Shown one piece after another: positions 43,077 through 53,734 of a stretch of 64,000 bases of DNA; positions within the stretch are counted from its first letter, which is position 1; every line of letters starts with the position of its first letter. The position numbers were made by a program, and so were the translations under genes. A model generated the notes under the pieces. It searched no databases. It worked only from the letters and a program-made list of their open reading frames with translations, and was not told the origin of the DNA. Source of the stretch: Planctomycetota bacterium (GTDB taxonomy: Bacteria > Planctomycetota > Phycisphaerae > UBA1845 > UTPLA1); contig JACRIM010000028.1 of the NCBI GenBank assembly GCA_016235815.1, positions 62,001-126,000 on the forward strand, in the 5' to 3' direction.

Positions 43077-46000
43077 CTAGCGTCCGGTCGGTTGCGTCGT
43101 CGCCGCCTTGCCAAGCACCGGCGCGACATCGACCGGCTCCATTGCCTCGAACTGTCGCAACTTCGCCTCCACCCTTGGCCGAATCTTGCGGTTCTGAATC
43201 CCCTCCAGCCCCTCGGTCTGGGCATTCAACAAGTCCAACGATTTCCGCCATCGCTTCGCCGCTTCGTCCTTGCGGCCGTCGCGATACAGGGCATCACCGA
43301 GATGATCGAACAGCACGGCATCCGTTGTCTCGCCCATGCGGATCGACCGCTCCAGATAGACAATCGCCTCGCGGTTCTTACCCTGCTTGTAATAAAGCCA
43401 GCCGAGGCTGTCGAGATACGCCGCCTCGCGCGGGCGCTCGCGCACGGCCAGCCGAATCATCTTTTCGGCCTGTTCCATGTTCATGTCCGCATCGATCCAT
43501 GTGTAGCCCAGGTCGTTGTTAATGCCGGGGTCGCTCGGAGCGATCTTGAATACTTCTTCGAGTTGCTCCATCGAGGCATGATCGCGCCCGGCAAGCTGGA
43601 ACACATTCGCCAATTGGCGCCGCAAGCGGATGACGAGCAGCGGATCGACTTGTTCGCCGGCCTTGATTCGGGCGATCTGAGGCGCCAGCAACGACTGTAT
43701 CGTCTGCTCGGCGTCCTTCCATCGTTCCGCAGCCATTTGGGTGGCCACCAATTCGTCAAAGGCCGCTTCATTGCCCGCGGACTTCATTCGCCCTCGATAG
43801 AAATCAATCGCCTCGTCAAACCGCCCGGCCAGCCGGAGCGTGCGCCCGAGCGAAGCGAGGTAGGCCGGCCGATTCTCGGTGATTTCCGCCCCCGTCTTGG
43901 CCAGCTCGATGGCCCGATCCCAGTGTTTGCCGCGCCACGCGAGCGTGATGAGCAACCCGTTGAGATTCAGGTCGTCCGGTGTGCGCTGCATCCATGACAA
44001 GACCTTTTGTTCGGCTTCGAGATAACGCTCGGCTTGCATGAGTTGGTCAATGTAAATCAGTCGCACTTCGGCGTTGGTCGGATCATCCGCCAGCCACCTG
44101 GAGGCCGCGGCGATTCCGTCGGCCGGCCGTTTGGCAGCGCGAAGGGCAGTTAGGTACGCCTGCCGCCGAGTCGCGTCCGTCGGATTGTCATCGAGCCACT
44201 TCTTCGCGCGTTCGACGGCTTCATCAAAGCGCTCGGATAGAATCAGGTAGTCAATGGCCTGCCGCATAAAGGCCTCGCGCCCGCCGCGCAGGTCTTCACG
44301 GACCATGAGCGCGTCGAGAAGGCGAATGGCCTCGCTCCAGTCGGCGAGGTTGATGGCCAGGTCCAGTTGATTGCGAAGCAGGTTCAGGTCGCGCGGATGT
44401 TCGGCAAGCAGTTCGCGAAAGACCGTCGCCGCGCCCTCGTAATCCAGCAACTTCATCAGAAGGGTGCCGCGAAGCTCCCGCGCCCGCGGATCGGCCGGGT
44501 TGACCTTGAGCGCCGCGTCAACCTCCTTGATCGCAGACTCGTAGTCCAGCACGAGGATGTGACTCATGGCAAGGTCCACGCGCGTCGCCGAGTCGGTCGG
44601 GTATTTCTCCGCGATGCGATTAAGGTCCGAGCGGTACTCATCAATGCGGCCTTGCGCGCTGGTGTTCTGACTCGTGGCCAGTTTGAGCATGGCCGCACAT
44701 CGTTCGACGGCCGCGCCGGTCTGGCCGAGTCGTTCGAAGTCGGAGAAATAGTCCCGTGCCTTCTCCATCTTGTCGGTGTTCAGGTAAAGGCGGACGAGGC
44801 GCTCACGCGAGGGGATGTGTCGCGGGTCCACGTCGTCGAGAATTCGCTTGAAAAGCTGCTCGCACTTTCGCTTCTCGCCGCGCCGCTCGGCCTCGGCCGC
44901 GAGGAGAAACAACGGCTCGGGCGATTTCGGGTCCAGCCGGAATGCCTCTAACAATGCCGTCTCGGCATCGTCCGTTTCATCGAGCGTCAGATGGGCCTTG
45001 CCTTTGCAAAGGTACGTCTGCGAATCGGCCGCGTTGGCCTTGATCGCCTTGTTCGCTGTTTCGATCGCCTCCTGCCACTCGCGACGGTCGGCATGGATTT
45101 GAGCGAGTGCCGCCCAGGCCGGTCCGAAAGTGCGTTGTAACTTTGTCGCGGCCTGAAACGAATCGACCGCACCCTTGAGGTCGCCCGTGAGCCGTTGCAA
45201 TTCTCCGCGCAGGAACCAGACCGCGGCGTCACTTCCGCGCTCCTGCGTAAGAATGGCGGACTCTTCCAGCATCTTTGCTCGAAACGGCCTGGACGCATCG
45301 CCCGCGATAACCAAATGCAGCTCATCATATGCGGTGGTGTCCTCGTGCAGCAGTTTGGCCGCGGCATCCATCGCCTCGCGCACCTCGCCGCGCGACAGTC
45401 GAAGCGTGAAAAGCAATCGGTTGGCCTTTGCATCCGTCGGATCGGCCGCCACCAACGCGGTGAGCACATCGCGCGCGGCATCGTCTTGCTTTCGTTCGAT
45501 CAGGAGTTCGGCGAGCTTGATGCGGATCGCGGCGTTCGTCGCATTGCGGGCCAGTTCGGCAAGGTAGGCGTCGTATTGCTCCGGGCGGCGCGTCTCATCG
45601 CAAATCTCCTTGAGCAGGGTCAGGTTTTCGGCGGCGTCCGGCGCGTTCAATAGGATTTGTCGAACCTGCTCCATCGCCGCGTCGGCGCGCCCCGCCTTGG
45701 CAAGGGAACGCGCCAATCGCACGCGCAGGCCCGGCGTCGCGGGTGCGTCGGCCAGCGCTTCCTCATATGTCTTTGCCGCAAGGTCGTGTCGCCCCAACTC
45801 GGTTTGTATCTCGCCGATTAAGTCCGGCAATTTGGACTTGAACAGGATGAACAACTCGGCCAGTTCGCGATGATCGAGCATTTCCGGCGTCGGGCTTTTC
45901 GCGGCGGCCTTGAACGCCTCCCATTGGCCGAGCGCCGCGGTGAGATACCCTTCTTTTCGCAAGGAAGTCGCCAGGGAAAAATGAGCCAGCACCCGTTCCG

Positions 46001-46529
46001 GCGTCGGCGATGATGCGCCGCTTGCCAGGAGCGCGAGCCGAAACTGAGCGATCGCCTCGGTCGTTTTGTTGTCGCGAAGTGCAATGTCGCCGAGCATTTG
46101 ATACGCCGCAACGCTTCGAGGATCTAGTCGCAGCGTTTCGTTCAGGTGACTCTCGGCAAGTGCCTGGTTTCCCTGGCGCAAAGCCGCCCGGGAGAGCAGG
46201 ACATGAGCCTCCGTCGAATTTGGATCGTCCCGCAGCGCCCGCTCGCAGGCCGCCATCGCCTCGGTCCAGAGCTGTTCCGCGATCAACTCGCGCGCACGAA
46301 CAAGCGACTTCGCCGCGGAATCGGACGGTTGTGATGCGGGAACTGACGCGCCGCGCGGAAGCGACGGGCGGGGTTGAATCTCATCGAGGGAGAGAAACGC
46401 TTTGCGACGGTCGATGGCCGATGCATTCGTGGCGCCGGGTTGGGCAGGTTGCTGGCAACCTGAAAGCGCAATGCCGAACACCAGTGACGATGCCAGGAGG
46501 CGCGCAGGCATCCGATTCCATTTCAGCAC
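43077..46529 (-). CDS. Giant TPR-repeat lipoprotein
   Basis: The 1150-residue protein starts with a lipoprotein signal (ASSLVFGIALSGC). The rest is almost entirely helical TPR-type repeats (for example AYQMLGDIALRDNKTTEAIAQ, LGRTLRLAGRFDEAIDFYRG and YLDSLGWLYYKQGKNREAI). Such proteins scaffold complexes at the envelope. The length implies roughly 25 or more repeats. No partner is recognisable nearby, although the translation cluster and the HhH-like gene are upstream on the same strand. Confidence 0.88.
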   Translation of the reverse strand: MLKWNRMPARLLASSLVFGIALSGCQQPAQPGATNASAIDRRKAFLSLDEIQPRPSLPRGASVPASQPSDSAAKSLVRARELIAEQLWTEAMAACERALRDDPNSTEAHVLLSRAALRQGNQALAESHLNETLRLDPRSVAAYQMLGDIALRDNKTTEAIAQFRLALLASGASSPTPERVLAHFSLATSLRKEGYLTAALGQWEAFKAAAKSPTPEMLDHRELAELFILFKSKLPDLIGEIQTELGRHDLAAKTYEEALADAPATPGLRVRLARSLAKAGRADAAMEQVRQILLNAPDAAENLTLLKEICDETRRPEQYDAYLAELARNATNAAIRIKLAELLIERKQDDAARDVLTALVAADPTDAKANRLLFTLRLSRGEVREAMDAAAKLLHEDTTAYDELHLVIAGDASRPFRAKMLEESAILTQERGSDAAVWFLRGELQRLTGDLKGAVDSFQAATKLQRTFGPAWAALAQIHADRREWQEAIETANKAIKANAADSQTYLCKGKAHLTLDETDDAETALLEAFRLDPKSPEPLFLLAAEAERRGEKRKCEQLFKRILDDVDPRHIPSRERLVRLYLNTDKMEKARDYFSDFERLGQTGAAVERCAAMLKLATSQNTSAQGRIDEYRSDLNRIAEKYPTDSATRVDLAMSHILVLDYESAIKEVDAALKVNPADPRARELRGTLLMKLLDYEGAATVFRELLAEHPRDLNLLRNQLDLAINLADWSEAIRLLDALMVREDLRGGREAFMRQAIDYLILSERFDEAVERAKKWLDDNPTDATRRQAYLTALRAAKRPADGIAAASRWLADDPTNAEVRLIYIDQLMQAERYLEAEQKVLSWMQRTPDDLNLNGLLITLAWRGKHWDRAIELAKTGAEITENRPAYLASLGRTLRLAGRFDEAIDFYRGRMKSAGNEAAFDELVATQMAAERWKDAEQTIQSLLAPQIARIKAGEQVDPLLVIRLRRQLANVFQLAGRDHASMEQLEEVFKIAPSDPGINNDLGYTWIDADMNMEQAEKMIRLAVRERPREAAYLDSLGWLYYKQGKNREAIVYLERSIRMGETTDAVLFDHLGDALYRDGRKDEAAKRWRKSLDLLNAQTEGLEGIQNRKIRPRVEAKLRQFEAMEPVDVAPVLGKAATTQPTGR

Positions 46530-46567
46530 GATTCGTCCTCCGTAACGAGACGCGCCCGCCGCCGGCG

Positions 46568-47374
46568 CTACTTTTTGCGGCTCGACGACTCCGCTTTGCC
46601 GCGCTTGACCGGAGCGGTCTTCTTGGCGGTCGCCTTCTTCGCCATCGCCTTCAGGGCGAGCACGCTCTTGGCGGTCGCCTCATCCTTTTTCGGGGCGGGT
46701 GGAACCGGTTCCGGTTTCGGCGGCTCGGGGGCGGCCGTCACGGGATGATATTCCAGCGGCTTGCGCGGGGCATGGGCCGAGGCATGGCGTTTGAGCAGGA
46801 TGGAGAATGCGGGAACTTCGCTATCGCGCACCTGCTGCGCCAGGAATTTCTGAATTTCCTCGATGGGCGCTTCGGGCGGCACGTAATTTCCCTTGCGCAG
46901 AAAGGCGAGCATGTGGAAATCCACGGGGACGACCGGCGCCTTGAAGCAGCGCTGAAGGATCGATGCCTTGGTGAACGGACCCATGCCGTCGAGCCTGTTC
47001 AGGAATGTCTCCGCGCCCTTGCGGGATTGCTTCATTAAGAACGTCAGGTCCAGCTTGTGCGTGCGATTAAAAAGCGAGAGCAGCGAACGGGACAGCTCTT
47101 CCGCCGCCGCACGACCCATCGGAAAGTCGGCACCGACCATTTCCACGATCGACGCCACCGGTGTGACGCGCAGCTCGTTCATATCGACCACGCCGGCCTT
47201 GATCTTCGCGACGGCCTGATGGGCCCGCGACTCGGCGACGTAGTTGCTGAAAACGGCTTCCAGAAGCTGATCCATCGGATCCTCGACCGGTTCCACATGC
47301 ACCGAGCCGGCCTCTTTCTTCAGCTCCTGCCACAGCTTCTTTACACGACGGACATGGTCCGCATCGAATTTCAT
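46568..47374 (-). CDS. HhH-GPD (endonuclease III-like) fold protein, possibly inactive
   Basis: The 268-residue protein resembles the endonuclease III/HhH-GPD glycosylase fold up to about residue 205: helical start, NRLDGMGPFTKASILQR as the helix-hairpin-helix, and VPVDFHMLAFLRKG where endonuclease III has VDTH. The catalytic Asp seems kept, but the residue matching the catalytic Lys in GVGRKTA is not clearly a Lys, and the C-terminal Fe-S cysteines are missing. A Lys/Ala-rich tail of about 60 residues may bind nucleic acid. The start overlaps the rbfA stop by 4 nt. Confidence 0.7.
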   Translation of the reverse strand: MKFDADHVRRVKKLWQELKKEAGSVHVEPVEDPMDQLLEAVFSNYVAESRAHQAVAKIKAGVVDMNELRVTPVASIVEMVGADFPMGRAAAEELSRSLLSLFNRTHKLDLTFLMKQSRKGAETFLNRLDGMGPFTKASILQRCFKAPVVPVDFHMLAFLRKGNYVPPEAPIEEIQKFLAQQVRDSEVPAFSILLKRHASAHAPRKPLEYHPVTAAPEPPKPEPVPPAPKKDEATAKSVLALKAMAKKATAKKTAPVKRGKAESSSRKK

Positions 47375-47787
47375 TCGTCATCTCCTTCCGCCGGGGCGTC
47401 GGACGCGGCCGGGGGCTTTCTTGTCTTTTCACTTTGAGGTTTGTCGCCCGCTCCTGATTCGCTCAACAGTTGCAGAATCTCGTTTCCTCGTTTCAGGCTC
47501 AGATCGAGGATCAGCCGGATCATCGGGGCCTGTCGCATGTCCAGGTTCCTGGCCACGCGGGTCTGGATCATGCCACGGGCGCTGTCCAGCCCCTTCATCG
47601 TGGTCTCACCCTCGATGGGCGTCCCCATGACGCTGACATACACGTTGGCCTGGCGCAAGTCGGGGCTGAGTTCGACGCGCGTGACACTGGTGAAGCGGCT
47701 CACGCGGGGATCGGAAATGCGATTGGAGATCGCATCGCTCACAATGTCGCGAATAATGTGGGCCACTCGGCCCTGTCGATGAGACAT
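47371..47787 (-). CDS. rbfA: Ribosome-binding factor A
   Basis: RbfA is a KH-like factor for 30S subunit maturation, needed for 16S rRNA 5' end processing and cold adaptation. The 138-residue protein shows the family pattern: RVAHIIRDIVSDAISNRISD, then FTSVTRVELSPDLRQANVYV and APMIRLILDLSLKRGNEI. A charged tail follows. It is part of the conserved nusA-infB-rbfA order, with the DUF503 gene between infB and rbfA. Confidence 0.93.
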   Translation of the reverse strand: MSHRQGRVAHIIRDIVSDAISNRISDPRVSRFTSVTRVELSPDLRQANVYVSVMGTPIEGETTMKGLDSARGMIQTRVARNLDMRQAPMIRLILDLSLKRGNEILQLLSESGAGDKPQSEKTRKPPAASDAPAEGDDE

Positions 47788-47827
47788 TGTCTTCTTCCCG
47801 CCCGCGATGTCATGCGGGCCGACTCCG

Positions 47828-48109
47828 TTACAGCAATTCGATCTCGTATGTCATCAGCACGACGCCGCGCGACTTTCGCACTTCGTCCACAATTTTCGAC
47901 AGGCAGCTATCCGTAAAACGCCGGTCGTTTGAAACCATCGCGACCCCCATCACACTGCTGCGATGTTCGTCGAGGTCGTCGACCTCGGCCACCGACACAT
48001 TGTGCCGGCCGGCGAGGCGATCCTTAAGGCTCTTGATGGCGCTGCGTTTGTCCTTGAGCGACATGGCCTCGGGAATCGACAGATTGAGCGTTAAGACGCC
48101 GACCACCAT
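47828..48109 (-). CDS. DUF503-family protein
   Basis: The 93-residue protein (MVVGVLTLNLSIPEAMSLKD, then KRSAIKSLKDRLAGRHNVS) is a DUF503 member. These small ferredoxin-like-fold proteins are commonly encoded between infB and rbfA; the role is unknown. The ATG at 48109 follows the infB stop directly, with GAAGG overlapping the end of infB. A TTG start at 48121 would add four residues. Confidence 0.9.
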   Translation of the reverse strand: MVVGVLTLNLSIPEAMSLKDKRSAIKSLKDRLAGRHNVSVAEVDDLDEHRSSVMGVAMVSNDRRFTDSCLSKIVDEVRKSRGVVLMTYEIELL

Positions 48110-48110
48110 G

Positions 48111-50861
48111 TCAGCCTTCAAGCTTGCGGGCGATCTGAATGACTTCCAAGCCCTCGATCACGTCGCCGGGCTTTAAGTCGTCAAAGTTCGCCACACGAAT
48201 ACCACACTCGAAGCCCGCCTTCACTTCCTTCACGTCGTCCTTCACGCGGCGAAGCGAATCCAAGTCGAGCATGTCCTTGATCACGACGCCGTCGCGAATA
48301 ATTCGAACTTTGTGATTCCGCTGAATGACGCCGTCCCGCATGAAGCAGCCGGCGACCTTGCCGACCTTGGAAATCATAAACACCTGTCGCACCTCGGCGC
48401 GGCCGCGCGATTCGATCTTCTGGTCCGGCGTGAGCAGGCCCTCGAGCGCCTTTTTCACATCGTCCATCAGGTTGTAGATCACGCGATAGGTGCGAATGTC
48501 CACGCCGAGACCGTCGGCCTTCCGCTGAATGGCCGGCTCGGGAACGACATGGAACGCCACGATGATGGCATCGCTCGCCTGCGCCAGTACCACGTCGGAC
48601 TCGGACACGACGCCAACGCCGGAGTGAATGATGTTGAGTTTGACCTGGTCGCTTGGGAACTCGGACAGGCTCTGTTTGAGCACGTCGACGCTGCCCTGCA
48701 TGTCGGCCTTGATGATAACGCGAAGCTCCGGAATATCCCCTTCCTTCGCGGTCGCCAGCATCGCCTCGAGCGTCGTCGGTTTCGCGGTGCGGACCAATTC
48801 CGCTTCACGCTTGCGTGCCGCCGACTCTTCGGCGATCTCCTTCGCACGCTGCGGCGTCTCCACGACGTAGAACTTGTCGCCCGCCGACGGCACATCGCTC
48901 AAGCCCGTTACTTCGACCGGCGTCGACGGTCCGGCGGACTTAAGCGTCTTCCCCCGTTCATCCTTCAATGCACGAACCCGGCCATAGCCGCAGCCGCAGA
49001 CGATCACATCGCCGGCCTTCAGCGTGCCTTCCTGCACGAGGACGCGGGCCACATTGCCGAGGGCTTCGCTGCGCTCGGCCTCAATGACACTGCCGGTCGC
49101 AGGGATCGACGCATCGGCCTTGAGTTCCATCACGTCGCTCAGCGTGGCGAGGTGAGCGAGCAATTCTTCAATGCCCTGACCCTTGACCGCTGATACCTTG
49201 ACCACGTCCGTGTCGCCGCCCCAATCGCCGCTGGGCGTCAGGCCGTGCTCGGCAAGTTGACCGTAAATCTTGTTGATGTCGTGCGGCAGATCGATCTTGT
49301 TCAGGGCGACGACAATGGTCGTCTTTGCGGCCCGCGCATGGTTAATCGCTTCGACGGTCGTCGGCATGACGCCGTCATCGGCTGCCACAACCAGCACGAC
49401 CACGTCGGTCAGATTCGTTCCGCGCGCCCGCATGGCCGTGAACGCCGTGTGACCGGGCGTATCGAGAAACGTCACCCATCGATCTCCGACTTTTACGCGA
49501 TACGCGCCGATGTGCTGCGTAATGCCGCCCGCTTCGCCGCCGGCCACGTTGGTCTTGCGAATGCGGTCCAACAGCGTCGTCTTGCCGTGGTCGACGTGGC
49601 CAAGCACGGTCACCACCGGCGGCCGCGCGACAAGATGCTTTCGATCCATCGCCGCGAATTCATCGGCGAGCCGGTCCATGCCGGTCTTGGCCTTGACCAC
49701 GGTGAGTTCAATACCCTGCTCAAGCGCCATCATGGTGGCCATTTCGGTGTCCAGCGTCGTATTGACGTTGGCAAACTGGCCGCGATCCTCCATGATTCTC
49801 TTGATGACGCCCGCAACGGGAATACCGGTCTCCCGCGAAAAATCCTTGAGCAGGATCGGCTCGGTCAATTCAATTTTGTCCTTGCGCACCGGACCGGTCT
49901 GACGCGGCGGCGCGCCCTTCTTGCCCCCGGCGCGATCTTCGACAGCCCTCATGCCCGCGATGCCGCGGCCCGACGCATGCGCGAGCCGATCACGGCGTTC
50001 AATCAGGTCGCGATCGCGCCATTCTTTCAGTTTTTCTGCGACATCCTCGGCTTCGTCGCGAATCGCACGCTTGGTGCTCGGCCGCTTCTCGGCAGCGGCA
50101 TCCGCCACAGGGCCTTTTGCGGCGCGGCGACCACGTTCTCGGCTGGCCTCGTCGTCGACAACCGGACCGACGGGCCCTCGCGGCCCCATCCCCGGTGAAC
50201 GAAGCGGCGGACGCATCGGCGGTCGCGGACCGCTTCGCGCGGCCGGTCGCGGTCGATCAACCACTTCGGGCCGATCCATTCGTACGAAACGCGGGCCGGC
50301 CAGCTTCGCAGGTGCAGGCACATTCATCGGTCCTGCGGCGGGCGGCGGCGGCGGCTTCGGCGGATGCGCTGGAGCCTTCGCGGCAACCCGAGGCGTCTCG
50401 TCGGGCGGAGGTGCGGCTGGTGCTTCCGGCGGCGGTTGAGGCGCTTCCACCATGGGTGGCGCTTCGGGAACATGCACGGTCGGCGTCGCCTCCGGCCCCT
50501 GAACAAGTGGCTCGGAGACGTCCGGATGTTCTTCGGGGGCGGTCTCCGTGATCGGCTCGGGCGCGTCAATGACCGCGACCGAAGACTCGGCCATCGGTTC
50601 CCCTGCCTTGGTGGGTTTCTTCTTGCGCGGTCGGGCCGTTTTGCGCGCGGTCTCCAGGTCGACCGGACCGCTTTCCTCGACGGTTGTCCTGTGCGGTCCT
50701 TCACTGAACCATTCGCGAATGGTCGCGGCGAGTCCGGGGATCACAACGTCCATGTGTCCCTTGATCGCGATGCCTTCAGCATGGCACTTCTCGATGATCG
50801 TCTTGCTGTCGACCTCGAGTTCCTTCGCCAGGTTATGCACTCGCAGCTTCTTTTCAGCCAA
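48111..50861 (-). CDS. infB: Translation initiation factor IF-2
   Basis: IF-2 brings initiator tRNA to the 30S subunit and promotes subunit joining with GTP. The 916-residue protein has an N-terminal IF2_N domain ([20 protein letters not shown]), a long Pro/Ala-rich linker (to about residue 230), a second helical segment, and the G domain. In the G domain G1 is [10 protein letters not shown] (about residue 420), G3 is DTPGHTAF and G4 is NKID. Domains II to IV follow, ending [18 protein letters not shown]. It lies 66 bp after nusA, the usual arrangement. Confidence 0.97.
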   Translation of the reverse strand: MAEKKLRVHNLAKELEVDSKTIIEKCHAEGIAIKGHMDVVIPGLAATIREWFSEGPHRTTVEESGPVDLETARKTARPRKKKPTKAGEPMAESSVAVIDAPEPITETAPEEHPDVSEPLVQGPEATPTVHVPEAPPMVEAPQPPPEAPAAPPPDETPRVAAKAPAHPPKPPPPPAAGPMNVPAPAKLAGPRFVRMDRPEVVDRPRPAARSGPRPPMRPPLRSPGMGPRGPVGPVVDDEASRERGRRAAKGPVADAAAEKRPSTKRAIRDEAEDVAEKLKEWRDRDLIERRDRLAHASGRGIAGMRAVEDRAGGKKGAPPRQTGPVRKDKIELTEPILLKDFSRETGIPVAGVIKRIMEDRGQFANVNTTLDTEMATMMALEQGIELTVVKAKTGMDRLADEFAAMDRKHLVARPPVVTVLGHVDHGKTTLLDRIRKTNVAGGEAGGITQHIGAYRVKVGDRWVTFLDTPGHTAFTAMRARGTNLTDVVVLVVAADDGVMPTTVEAINHARAAKTTIVVALNKIDLPHDINKIYGQLAEHGLTPSGDWGGDTDVVKVSAVKGQGIEELLAHLATLSDVMELKADASIPATGSVIEAERSEALGNVARVLVQEGTLKAGDVIVCGCGYGRVRALKDERGKTLKSAGPSTPVEVTGLSDVPSAGDKFYVVETPQRAKEIAEESAARKREAELVRTAKPTTLEAMLATAKEGDIPELRVIIKADMQGSVDVLKQSLSEFPSDQVKLNIIHSGVGVVSESDVVLAQASDAIIVAFHVVPEPAIQRKADGLGVDIRTYRVIYNLMDDVKKALEGLLTPDQKIESRGRAEVRQVFMISKVGKVAGCFMRDGVIQRNHKVRIIRDGVVIKDMLDLDSLRRVKDDVKEVKAGFECGIRVANFDDLKPGDVIEGLEVIQIARKLEG

Positions 50862-50927
50862 GCATTCGCTCCATGACCCGTAGGTCGTTTGACCCGTTAT
50901 CCGTATGACGACTTCGTCAATGCCTCG

Positions 50928-52313
50928 TTACGATGGTTCCGTAGCCGGCGAATCCATATTCACCGTTTCCGTATCTGTTTCAGGCGGCGGTGTTGCGTCA
51001 CCCTCGACCACGGGCGACTCATCCGTCGCCGCGTCTGCCGAAACGTCCGCGCTCGCTTCGACCGTGTCGGTGCTCTCCGCCACAGGCTCGGCCGCAAGAC
51101 CCGCGGCGGCGGCCGCCTGCGCCGCCGCTTTGGCCGCATCCGCGACAATCTTTTCGGCGGCCTTTTCCTCCGCGACGATCTTGGCTTCTTCTTTGCAGAT
51201 TTCGACGACGCGTTGCGCCAACTCGGGCTCCATCTTCAATTCGTCGACGAGCGGCTGCACGCCGACTTCCTCAACGTCCGCAACGCTGATCATGCCCATG
51301 AGGGAAATCTTTTCGGCCAGCATTTCGTCGATGCCCTCGATCTTGCGCAGCGTCGTCGCCAGACGGTCGAGGCCTCGGTTGTAATCCTTGGGTGTCTGGA
51401 TATCGATGTCCCAGCCGGTGAGCCGGGCGGCCAGTCGCACGTTTTGCCCACGCTTGCCGATGGCCAGCGACAACTGATCTTCCGGCACGACCACCGTCGC
51501 CCGGCCGAGTTCGAAGTTGAGCGCCGTGTCCTGAATCTCCGCCGGTTTCAGGGCGTTTGAAATCAGAATCTGCGACGACTCATTCCATCGCACGATGTCG
51601 ATCTTTTCGCCGCCAAGCTCCTCGACGATGTTTTTAATGCGACTTCCGCGTACGCCGACGCATGCGCCGACCGCGTCCACCTTCGTATCGATGGAGGACA
51701 CCGCCACCTTCGAGCGATAGCCCGCCTCGCGCGACAGCGCCTTGATCTCAATGATCCGCTCGGCCACTTCGGGAACTTCCAGTTCAAACAGGCGACGAAT
51801 GAAATCCGGATGGCTGCGTGACAGGATGATCTTGATCTGGTGGGGGGCCTCGCGCACATCGAGAATCAGACAGCGAATCCGCTCGCCCGGTTGATGCGCT
51901 TCGCCCGGAATCTGCTCGCTCCGCGGCAGGAATCCTTCCGTCCGGCCGAGGCTGACCAGAAGCGCCCCGCCCTCAATGCGGGCCACCGTGCCTGTGACGA
52001 TCGCTCCCTTGCGCTCCGAATATTCCTCAAAAATGCTGCCGCGCTCCGCCTCGCGGATGCGCTGGATCATCACCTGTTTTGCCGTTTGCGCCGCGATGCG
52101 GCCCAGCTCCGACATGGTGATCGCCGTTCCATTGAGCGTGGCGCTGATCGAGCCTGAAAGCCGGTCGATGGTGACTTCGACCTGTTCTTCCTGGCCATAT
52201 TTTTTGTGAATGGCCGACTGCATGGCCGCCTCGAGGTCGCCAAGCACCAGTTCCTTATCGATGTTCTTGTCGCGCGACAGGCCGTCAACAAGTCGTATGA
52301 GTTCTGCGTTCAT
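50928..52313 (-). CDS. nusA: Transcription elongation/termination factor NusA
   Basis: The 461-residue protein has the NusA N-terminal polymerase-binding domain (residues 1-120), an S1 domain (GAIVTGTVARIEGGALLVSLG and onward) and two KH domains (VGACVGVRGSRIKNIVEELG and LAIGKRGQNVRLAARLTGWD). A helix-hairpin-helix-like segment and an acidic Ala/Glu/Val tail follow. It lacks the C-terminal repeats of the E. coli protein, as in many bacteria. AAGGAA precedes the ATG. It heads the nusA-infB-DUF503-rbfA-HhH group on the minus strand. Confidence 0.96.
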   Translation of the reverse strand: MNAELIRLVDGLSRDKNIDKELVLGDLEAAMQSAIHKKYGQEEQVEVTIDRLSGSISATLNGTAITMSELGRIAAQTAKQVMIQRIREAERGSIFEEYSERKGAIVTGTVARIEGGALLVSLGRTEGFLPRSEQIPGEAHQPGERIRCLILDVREAPHQIKIILSRSHPDFIRRLFELEVPEVAERIIEIKALSREAGYRSKVAVSSIDTKVDAVGACVGVRGSRIKNIVEELGGEKIDIVRWNESSQILISNALKPAEIQDTALNFELGRATVVVPEDQLSLAIGKRGQNVRLAARLTGWDIDIQTPKDYNRGLDRLATTLRKIEGIDEMLAEKISLMGMISVADVEEVGVQPLVDELKMEPELAQRVVEICKEEAKIVAEEKAAEKIVADAAKAAAQAAAAAGLAAEPVAESTDTVEASADVSADAATDESPVVEGDATPPPETDTETVNMDSPATEPS

Positions 52314-52435
52314 CCGTCATTTCCTTACACGCCGTTCGCCGCTGGGCGACCGGTTAAGTTTTTCGCGTGGACACCCGGCGGCCACGCTCGCCTTGATTTC
52401 ATGCCGCGCCTTGCGCGGTCCCTATACAAACACAA

Positions 52436-52465
52436 AGAGTGGGTCGTCCTCGCGGAACCCACTCT
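52436..52465 (-). terminator. Intrinsic terminator after the ABC ATPase gene
   Basis: AGAGTGGGT (52436-52444) and ACCCACTCT (52457-52465) form a 9-bp stem. On the minus strand it is followed by TTTGTGTTTGT, a fair U-rich tail. It lies about 130 bp beyond the ABC ATPase stop and 120 bp before nusA, so it would separate the two transcripts. A second small stem (CCGCGC/GCGCGG, 52404-52418) lies in the nusA leader. Confidence 0.6.
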
Positions 52466-52594
52466 GGCGACGATCGGTGGCGGGAATCCCGCCGGCAAGT
52501 GCGCCTCGGCGATCACATACCCATGGACCGCCTCCGCTGCCATTTGCCAGGCTCGCAGGCCTTCGCAGCCGCGAGCGAACCAACTGCCGCCAGG

Positions 52595-53734
52595 TCATGC
52601 AACACTGGCGTACGCTCCATGCGCCACCACGGCGCGACCATCGTCTCCGGACTCAAACAAGTGAATGCGACCCAGATCGACATGCACGTCGACCTGCTCG
52701 CCTTCGCGAACGGCCTCCCGGCCATCCACGCGTCCAACAAGGTTTCGTCCGGATTCCGTCGTCATATACATATCTTTCCGGTCGCCAAGAGGCTCGACCA
52801 GCGTGACTTTCACCTTCAGCGTCTCGACTTCACCCGTCGGCCGGCTCAGTGCCAGCACGTCGGGCCGTATGCCGAGCGTCATCGGCTGATTCAAATAGGG
52901 CGTCAATCGCCCGCGCATCGCGGAAGGCAGCCGAATTCGCAGGCCGCCATCCTCCAGCGCCAACCGTTCACCATCCGTCACCACGCGGCCTTCGATGAAG
53001 TTCATCGGAGGCGTCCCGAGGAAGCCCGCCACGAACCGATTCACCGGAGATTCGTAAATCTCCATCGGCGGGCCGAACTGATGCAGCAGGCCGTCCTTCA
53101 TCACCGCCACGCGATCGCCGAGGGTCATGGCCTCTTCCTGATCGTGCGTGACGTAGATCGTCGTCGTGCCAAGCCCGCGCTGGATCCGCTTGATCTCGCT
53201 GCGCATCTCGACGCGAAGTTTCGCATCGAGGTTCGAGAGCGGCTCGTCGAACAAATACACCTTGGGGTCGCGGACAATCGCCCGGCCCACCGCCACCCGC
53301 TGCCGTTGCCCGCCCGAAAGCTCTTTCGGACGGCGCTCCAGCAGCGATTCAATTCCCAGCTTCGCCGCGGCCGAACGGACCTTGCCGTCGATGTCGGCCT
53401 TGGAGAGGCCCAGCTCCCGCCGCCGAAGCGACAGGCTGAAGGCCATGTTCTTGTACACCGTCATGTGCGGGTACAAGGCGTAGTTCTGAAACACCATGGC
53501 GATGTCGCGATCCTTCGGGGCGACTTCATTCACCACGCGCTCGCCGATGCGGATGATGCCGGAGGAAATCTCCTCCAGCCCCGCCACCATGCGAAGCGTC
53601 GTGCTCTTGCCGCAGCCCGACGGTCCGACCAGGACCACGAACTCGTGATCCCGGATCGCCAAGTTGACACGATCCACGGCCTTCACGCCTCCCGGGTAAA
53701 CCTTGGTGACGTCCGAAAGGGTGACATTCGCCAT
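52595..53734 (-). CDS. UgpC/MsmK-type sugar ABC transporter ATP-binding protein
   Basis: From the ATG at 53734 the protein has 379 residues, normal for the UgpC/MalK subfamily: an ABC domain plus a C-terminal TOBE-type regulatory domain. The motifs are Walker A GPSGCGKSTTLR (about residue 38), signature LSGGQRQRVAVGRA and Walker B VYLFDEPLSNLD. Such ATPases energise uptake of glycerol phosphate or oligosaccharides and may serve several importers. No permease or binding-protein gene is adjacent, so it is an orphan here. Confidence 0.92.
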   Translation of the reverse strand: MANVTLSDVTKVYPGGVKAVDRVNLAIRDHEFVVLVGPSGCGKSTTLRMVAGLEEISSGIIRIGERVVNEVAPKDRDIAMVFQNYALYPHMTVYKNMAFSLSLRRRELGLSKADIDGKVRSAAAKLGIESLLERRPKELSGGQRQRVAVGRAIVRDPKVYLFDEPLSNLDAKLRVEMRSEIKRIQRGLGTTTIYVTHDQEEAMTLGDRVAVMKDGLLHQFGPPMEIYESPVNRFVAGFLGTPPMNFIEGRVVTDGERLALEDGGLRIRLPSAMRGRLTPYLNQPMTLGIRPDVLALSRPTGEVETLKVKVTLVEPLGDRKDMYMTTESGRNLVGRVDGREAVREGEQVDVHVDLGRIHLFESGDDGRAVVAHGAYASVA

